Assembly (NCBI RefSeq): GCF_027172205.1
Contig: NC_070614.1
Coordinates: 44,569,001 to 44,633,000 of the forward strand
Reading direction: 5' to 3'
From: Podarcis raffonei
Lineage: Eukaryota > Chordata > Lepidosauria > Squamata > Lacertidae
Length of the DNA: 64,000 nt
A program made the position numbers and the translations under genes. Below the pieces are notes generated by a model. That model was not told the origin of the DNA, ran no database searches, and saw only the letters and a list, made by a program, of their open reading frames with translations. Numbering within the stretch: position 1 is the first letter of the stretch; each line of letters begins with the position of its first letter. This document shows, in pieces, positions 59,906-64,000 of the stretch.

Positions 59906-60763
59906 ATTACAGTATAGTTTGGCATTTCTGTATTTAGAATCTGTAGAATTGTTTTCATGGTAATTTCACCATCCTTTTTCAAGAAAGGAAGTTACCTGAA
60001 ATGATCAAAATAACACAAGAGAGTCTCTTATCATTTATATTCTTGATATCCAGTGTAGTTGCATATGAGGTGTAAATGAACAGGGATTACTTGTATGAAA
60101 GAAACTATGAATGATTTCCAACTACTTGAATGCCTACACGTCCCCTTACTCTTCTTCTCCTGCATCCAAAGACCTGTCCTGAAGCTTTGCTCGGGAAAAG
60201 AGAGAAGAGAAGAAAAAGAACACAAGAACTTGAGAAGCTGCCCCAAGCCAAATTGTGCCTATTTGGGAGATCTGGGTATCTATCAAATTCATGTGGGACA
60301 GTCATATTTTGCAGCAGGTTGAATTAGATGAAGCGGAATGATCCAGGGAGAGGTGCATCAGTCAGTATGTGGGTGCCAGCATCAGACTGGAAAACTTCTG
60401 AAAAGGCAGGGTCCTATCTGATCATAAGCTGTACCTTCCTGGGAGAAGGCAGAACCCTGACACTATCCGGCACTCCTCCCTGCCAGACACCCCACTCCAT
60501 GGCATCTATGCCTCTTGCAGGCTTTTAGAATTCCCAGGATAAACTTGGACTTCTACATTTCTGGAATCTCATACATCAATAGACATGATGCTGTGAAGGG
60601 AGACAGGAAGTGATTCACCTTGCCATAGGTAGAAACTGCTGTAGACTCAGTGGTCTCTAATACTTGACATAGCCCTGACAGATCAATATCACCCTAGAGA
60701 TGGAGCCTTTTTCTACTCCCCACTCTTATTTGCACCATATGGTCTGTGGCCCTCAATCTGTGG

Positions 60764-60855
60764 CCCTCCAGATGTTGCTTAATGACAGCTCCCACCAGCT
60801 CACAACAGACCATTATTATCAAGGATGATGGAAGCTGTAGTCCAGAAACATCTAG
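60764..60855. mobile_element. Palindromic MITE-like repeat
   Basis: CCCTCCAGATGTTGC on the left and CAGAAACATCTAGA on the right with a paired interior; orthologue of the copies in the C-D and D-E spacers. Confidence 0.6.
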
Positions 60856-60955
60856 ACTGCATAACAGTGCCTATCACGGCCTTACACTGATGGGCCACCC
60901 TGACAATATTCTGAATTAATGCTTCCTACCAGAGTAAGAGAGAGATGTCTGGAAC

Positions 60956-61400
60956 CAGTGGTTTTCAACCAGTGTGGCATCCTGGGGTGTCTTGAATGAT
61001 GGTCAGGGGTGGCATGGACAAGACTGGCCTCTGTCCCTCTTTCCTTCCCTCCTTCCTCTGATGCCCTCTTGTGACTTGGCCTCCCAAAGGCTTGCACAGC
61101 CTTGGCTAGAAGCTCCCCTGATGAATGTTGCCTCGGGGGCTGGCCAGGGCTGCTCCCAAGGCTCCTGTGGGGCAGTGTTAGAGGGTACCTCTCTTTGGGG
61201 TAGGGGGACAGCTCAGAGACCAGGGGAGGCAGCAGTAGCTGCCCGGAGGACTCCCAAGGAGAGGGCAGAAGCGAGGTGGCGGAGGGAACACGTGAGGGTG
61301 TTTATAAAAGGGTGGGAGGCTGCCAGCTCTGCAGGCAAGAGGTGACATAACTGGGCTTTGGAGCCCCACAGGGGTGCCGCAGGAAGAGTGTAGTTGGTCA
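60956..61400. mobile_element. Truncated hAT-like MITE
   Basis: Has the left end CAGTGGTTTTCAACC and most of the interior of the 466-bp element seen after C and D, but stops near 61400 without the right inverted repeat. Confidence 0.6.
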
Positions 61401-61584
61401 AGGTATTTGGTTTGCTTTTACTTCTGGGTGTCCTGCATTAGCAAACAGATAGGACAAGATGCCTTTGAAGGTCTCTTCCTAACCTTTGATTCTGTGATGT
61501 GACAGATATGTTTACTTTGGCCGTTCTCCTACTGGTGATGCAACACAGAGCCCAAAAACATTGCAAAAGTAATTATCTCCTCTA

Positions 61585-61617
61585 TAATTATTAAAATTAT
61601 GGTAATCAATTCACCTG
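61585..61617 (+). promoter_or_regulatory. Conserved upstream block of gene F
   Basis: TAATTATTAAAATTA and CACCTG, 365 bp before the start codon at 61950. The regulatory role is inferred from conservation. Confidence 0.38.
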
Positions 61618-61949
61618 GAAAAGCTCCAAAAGGCAAAATGTAAAATAAGAAATAAAAATTAAATCTGAAATGATTAAAAGTACACTGGTGTACCATAGAG
61701 CGCTAAGGTAAGGGAGGAGAGGTGAAGCCAGCTTTTGCTTTTCATTGTATTGGTTAGATTTCAAATCATAGCATTCAATGAATTTTTTGTGACAGTGCTG
61801 AAGTTAATGAGAAAGTGGATACCTGCCTCTTGAAATACACAATTGGCAGAGTCAGCTGTCACCAAATACACCCTGTTCAAGTCAGGCTGGTGATAGTAAC
61901 AATATTGTAGAGAGGCAAATGAAAGTCGGGGTGAAGAAGGATATTTGTG

Positions 61950-64000
61950 ATGAGGATATTGTTGCTGCTGCTTCTCCTGCTGTTTCCCAATATGGTGCCC
62001 CAGGTGCACACTGTTGTTTGCAGCGGAAATAATCCTGTCCATATTCCACATGAGTGGTATGAACAAGGGGACCTTATCATTGGTGGGATAATGTCTCATA
62101 TCCAATACATATTGCCCAGCATTTCCTTCGATGAACACCCATCTCAGGTCTTTATTAACAGCCCAATGTAAGTAAATGGCTCTTAAGGTCATTTCATTTA
62201 TTCCTTCTACATTTATATCTGACTATGAAGTACTTTATAGTACTACAAAGACTATAAGTACATCTGGAGTGCTCTGGTCCATGGGGTCACAAAGAGTCGA
62301 ACACGACTAAACGTCTAAACAACAACAACAACAAAAGTACTTGGTTTGCTTTGAAACCCAAAGTAAGATTAAACCAAATAGTAAGATTTTATAATACTAT
62401 TTTACCCTTGATCAGAGCATTCTCCAATGAAGATAGACCTCCCCAGTCACAGGGGTGGCATTAGGGTTCTGAAATAAGTGGCCACACATTGGGTACAAGC
62501 CATGGGAGTGCTGTCTCAAAACCTGGTAAACAAGGCGCTGGGCTTTGGGAAGGAGGCATGGGCTCCTAGAGTCCTCCTCCCCTCTTCCCAAAGCTTAGTT
62601 AGCGCTTTCCCAGCCTTGGGAACGGGGTGGGGGCTCGAGGACCCTACCCGAGCCTTGTGTCTCCTTCCTTAATCCGGTCACAGCTTTACCCACCTTTGGG
62701 AAGGCCATGCGAGGGCTAAGTGGGTGCAAAATTTTGGCCTTGCCCAGGGTACCATAGTACCAAAGTCTGCCACTGCCAGTCAATTCCATATAGCTAGATT
62801 TCAAAAGCCAAGATGGGCAAGGGTCAAGGGATCCATTTGGCAGCTTCAAATCTTCAAGCACAGTCACTACATCCTCAGGGCACAATAATTTAAACTGATC
62901 CAGCAAAGATGGAACAGAGAGTGCTCTGTATACCATTAGACTCTCTCCAAACCATGGCATGCAACTCCGAATCTGATTTATTCCATCCCTAAAGTGTTTT
63001 TAAAGTTATAATAGCAGGCTGCTAAAGTTATAAGAGAAATGTTCTCTTGGCCACATAACAAACCTATATTCAACATTGAAAAGCTCTTCCAGACAGCTAG
63101 TTGTGGACACAATTGTAGTGAAGAAGTAAGCTGTCTTCACCACTGCCCCTTCCCTTCCATGTACCAGGTGCAGAAATGAAACCTCAACCATGTTTGAGTT
63201 GATTCTGTTTCAGATCACCACCACTTGCTCTCTAGTCATTGATCCTCCTGCCCACAGTAATATCACATAGCAGACTTGCATTGGGGAGATCTGGGTTCAA
63301 ATCTCCATTTACTTGGCCAGCTACACCCTAGGGGCTTTCATGTATTAGCAAGGGGAGCGAGGAGAGCTATGAAACCCAGCTTGAGCTGCTTTAGTGAAAG
63401 ATGGTATAAAATAGAAGCTATGTCTAAAGCACTTTGAAAACAATCAGGGATAAGCATTGAATGCACTTAGAAAGAATTGGATGAGGGCCATTTGAAAATT
63501 ATCACTACCAGATCATCAGTCGGCATTCTTTATATTCAAAATGGCAGCTGTCAATCCCATTATCTTCATTTCATACCAGTTTGTGTTGTTAGGGACAACA
63601 ACTGATGAAGGGGCGTTGTAATGATTTCAATAACTGTACATGTTTCTAGTAATAAAAAGCAACATGGTTAGAAAAACAGAATGTTATTAAGTGAAGATCA
63701 CTTCTCAATCTTCATGTTCAGACAAATAAAAAATTTGATTCGGGTGGAAGAGAGATCCAAACATTAACTCTATAGAAACAAAATCATTTCCGTATTTCTA
63801 ACATGATTTAATTGAGGAAGTTGTATCCCTCAGATCTAAGTGTTGTGCACTGTTTAATTCCCTATAAAACGGTAAGGCATTTTCTTTGCAGGGTTATGAG
63901 AAAGTTCTACCAACACATCCTGGCCTTGGTGTTTGCTGTTGATGAGATCAATGAGAATCCCAAGATCTTGCCCAATGTCACTCTTGGATTCCACATGTAT
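61950..64000 (+). CDS. VMN2R: Vomeronasal type-2 receptor, gene F, 5' part (exons 1 and 2)
   Basis: Exon 1 at 61950-62167 encodes the signal peptide [12 protein letters not shown] and the [16 protein letters not shown] stretch, and ends at a GTAAGT donor. Exon 2 starts at 63892 after TTTCTTTGCAG and runs off the window, with [20 protein letters not shown] readable. The 218-bp first exon and phase 2 junction match genes B-E. EQ in place of EP groups F with E, while its exon 2 start (GGTTATGAG) is shared with gene C. The frame is open as far as can be seen; the remaining four exons lie beyond the window. Confidence 0.92.
62264..62334 (+). mobile_element. 71-bp BovB 3' end insertion, intron 1 of F
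   Basis: GGTCCATGGGGTCACAAAGA and ACACGACTAAACGTCTAAAC followed by ACAACAACAA are the last bases of BovB. AAGTAC occurs on both sides (62256-62261 and 62335-62340). Intron 1 of gene E lacks it. Confidence 0.85.
62400..62910 (-). mobile_element. Decayed antisense CR1/L3-like LINE relic, intron 1 of F
   Basis: The best protein signal for this shared relic: on the minus strand a 121-residue frame reads [20 protein letters not shown] followed by [10 protein letters not shown], close to the CR1/L3 pattern before the reverse transcriptase. The rest of the frame is proline- and glycine-rich and not recognisable. It is not a host gene. Confidence 0.5.
63262..63470 (+). repeat. Old CORE/MIR-type SINE remnant, intron 1 of F
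   Basis: GGGGAGATCTGGGTTCAAAT and the tail with GGTATAAAATAGAAGC match the copies in B-E. Confidence 0.48.

Larger units (their letters stand above)
59906..61949. other. Intergenic spacer E-F
   Basis: No gene. The start aligns with the other 3' flanks (ACTACTTGAATGCCTACACG near 60120). It contains a palindromic MITE and a truncated hAT-like MITE, entered separately, then about 500 bp of the common V2R upstream region. Confidence 0.65.

Noticed and set aside
1-64000. tRNA genes, rRNA, CRISPR-like arrays or bacterial operon signals
   Set aside because: tRNA A and B boxes occur only within SINEs; no cloverleaf, spaced-repeat array or bacterial gene was found.

Overview
The window is vertebrate nuclear DNA, almost certainly from a squamate reptile (lizard or snake). 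It holds a head-to-tail array of vomeronasal type-2 receptor (V2R, class C GPCR) genes, all on the + strand. The repeats fit a squamate: a Sauria-type tRNA SINE, BovB (RTE) LINE copies, CR1/L3-type and L1 LINEs, and hAT- and Tc1/mariner-type MITEs. The species cannot be fixed from sequence alone.

Layout: the 3' end of gene A (1-281); complete genes B (3565-15439), C (17034-27269), D (31424-43575) and E (47157-59905); and the 5' end of gene F (exon 1 at 61950-62167, part of exon 2 at 63892-64000). Each complete gene has six coding exons with identical phases: signal peptide exon (218 bp), exon 2 (292 bp), ligand-binding exon 3 (879-891 bp), exon 4 (228 bp), cysteine-rich exon 5 (127 bp) and seven-helix exon 6 (902 bp). 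All four give open reading frames of 881-885 residues with consensus splice sites, so all look functional. They would be expressed in vomeronasal sensory neurons and sense non-volatile cues through a Venus-flytrap domain.

Introns and spacers record the history of the array. An antisense CR1-like relic and an old SINE lie in intron 1 of all five genes B-F, so they predate the array. An L1 3' fragment, an LTR-like piece and a mariner-type MITE are shared by B, C and D but absent from E. B and C share a 13-bp deletion in that MITE. Younger insertions are unique to one copy: a 5'UTR-plus-ORF2-tail L1 derivative in B, a CR1/L3 LINE and a BovB piece in D, an L1, a Sauria SINE, BovB copies and a 1.65-kb hAT-type element in E, a hAT MITE after D, and a solo LTR between A and B. 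Many have clear target duplications and can be checked against empty sites in sister copies.

The points most worth a second look are a mosaic intron 1/exon 2 in gene C that looks like recombination with an F-like gene, a TAAT-rich plus E-box block at a nearly fixed distance upstream of all five start codons, a duplicated terminal-exon relic after genes A and B, and the internally deleted L1 with an open ORF2 C-terminal frame.
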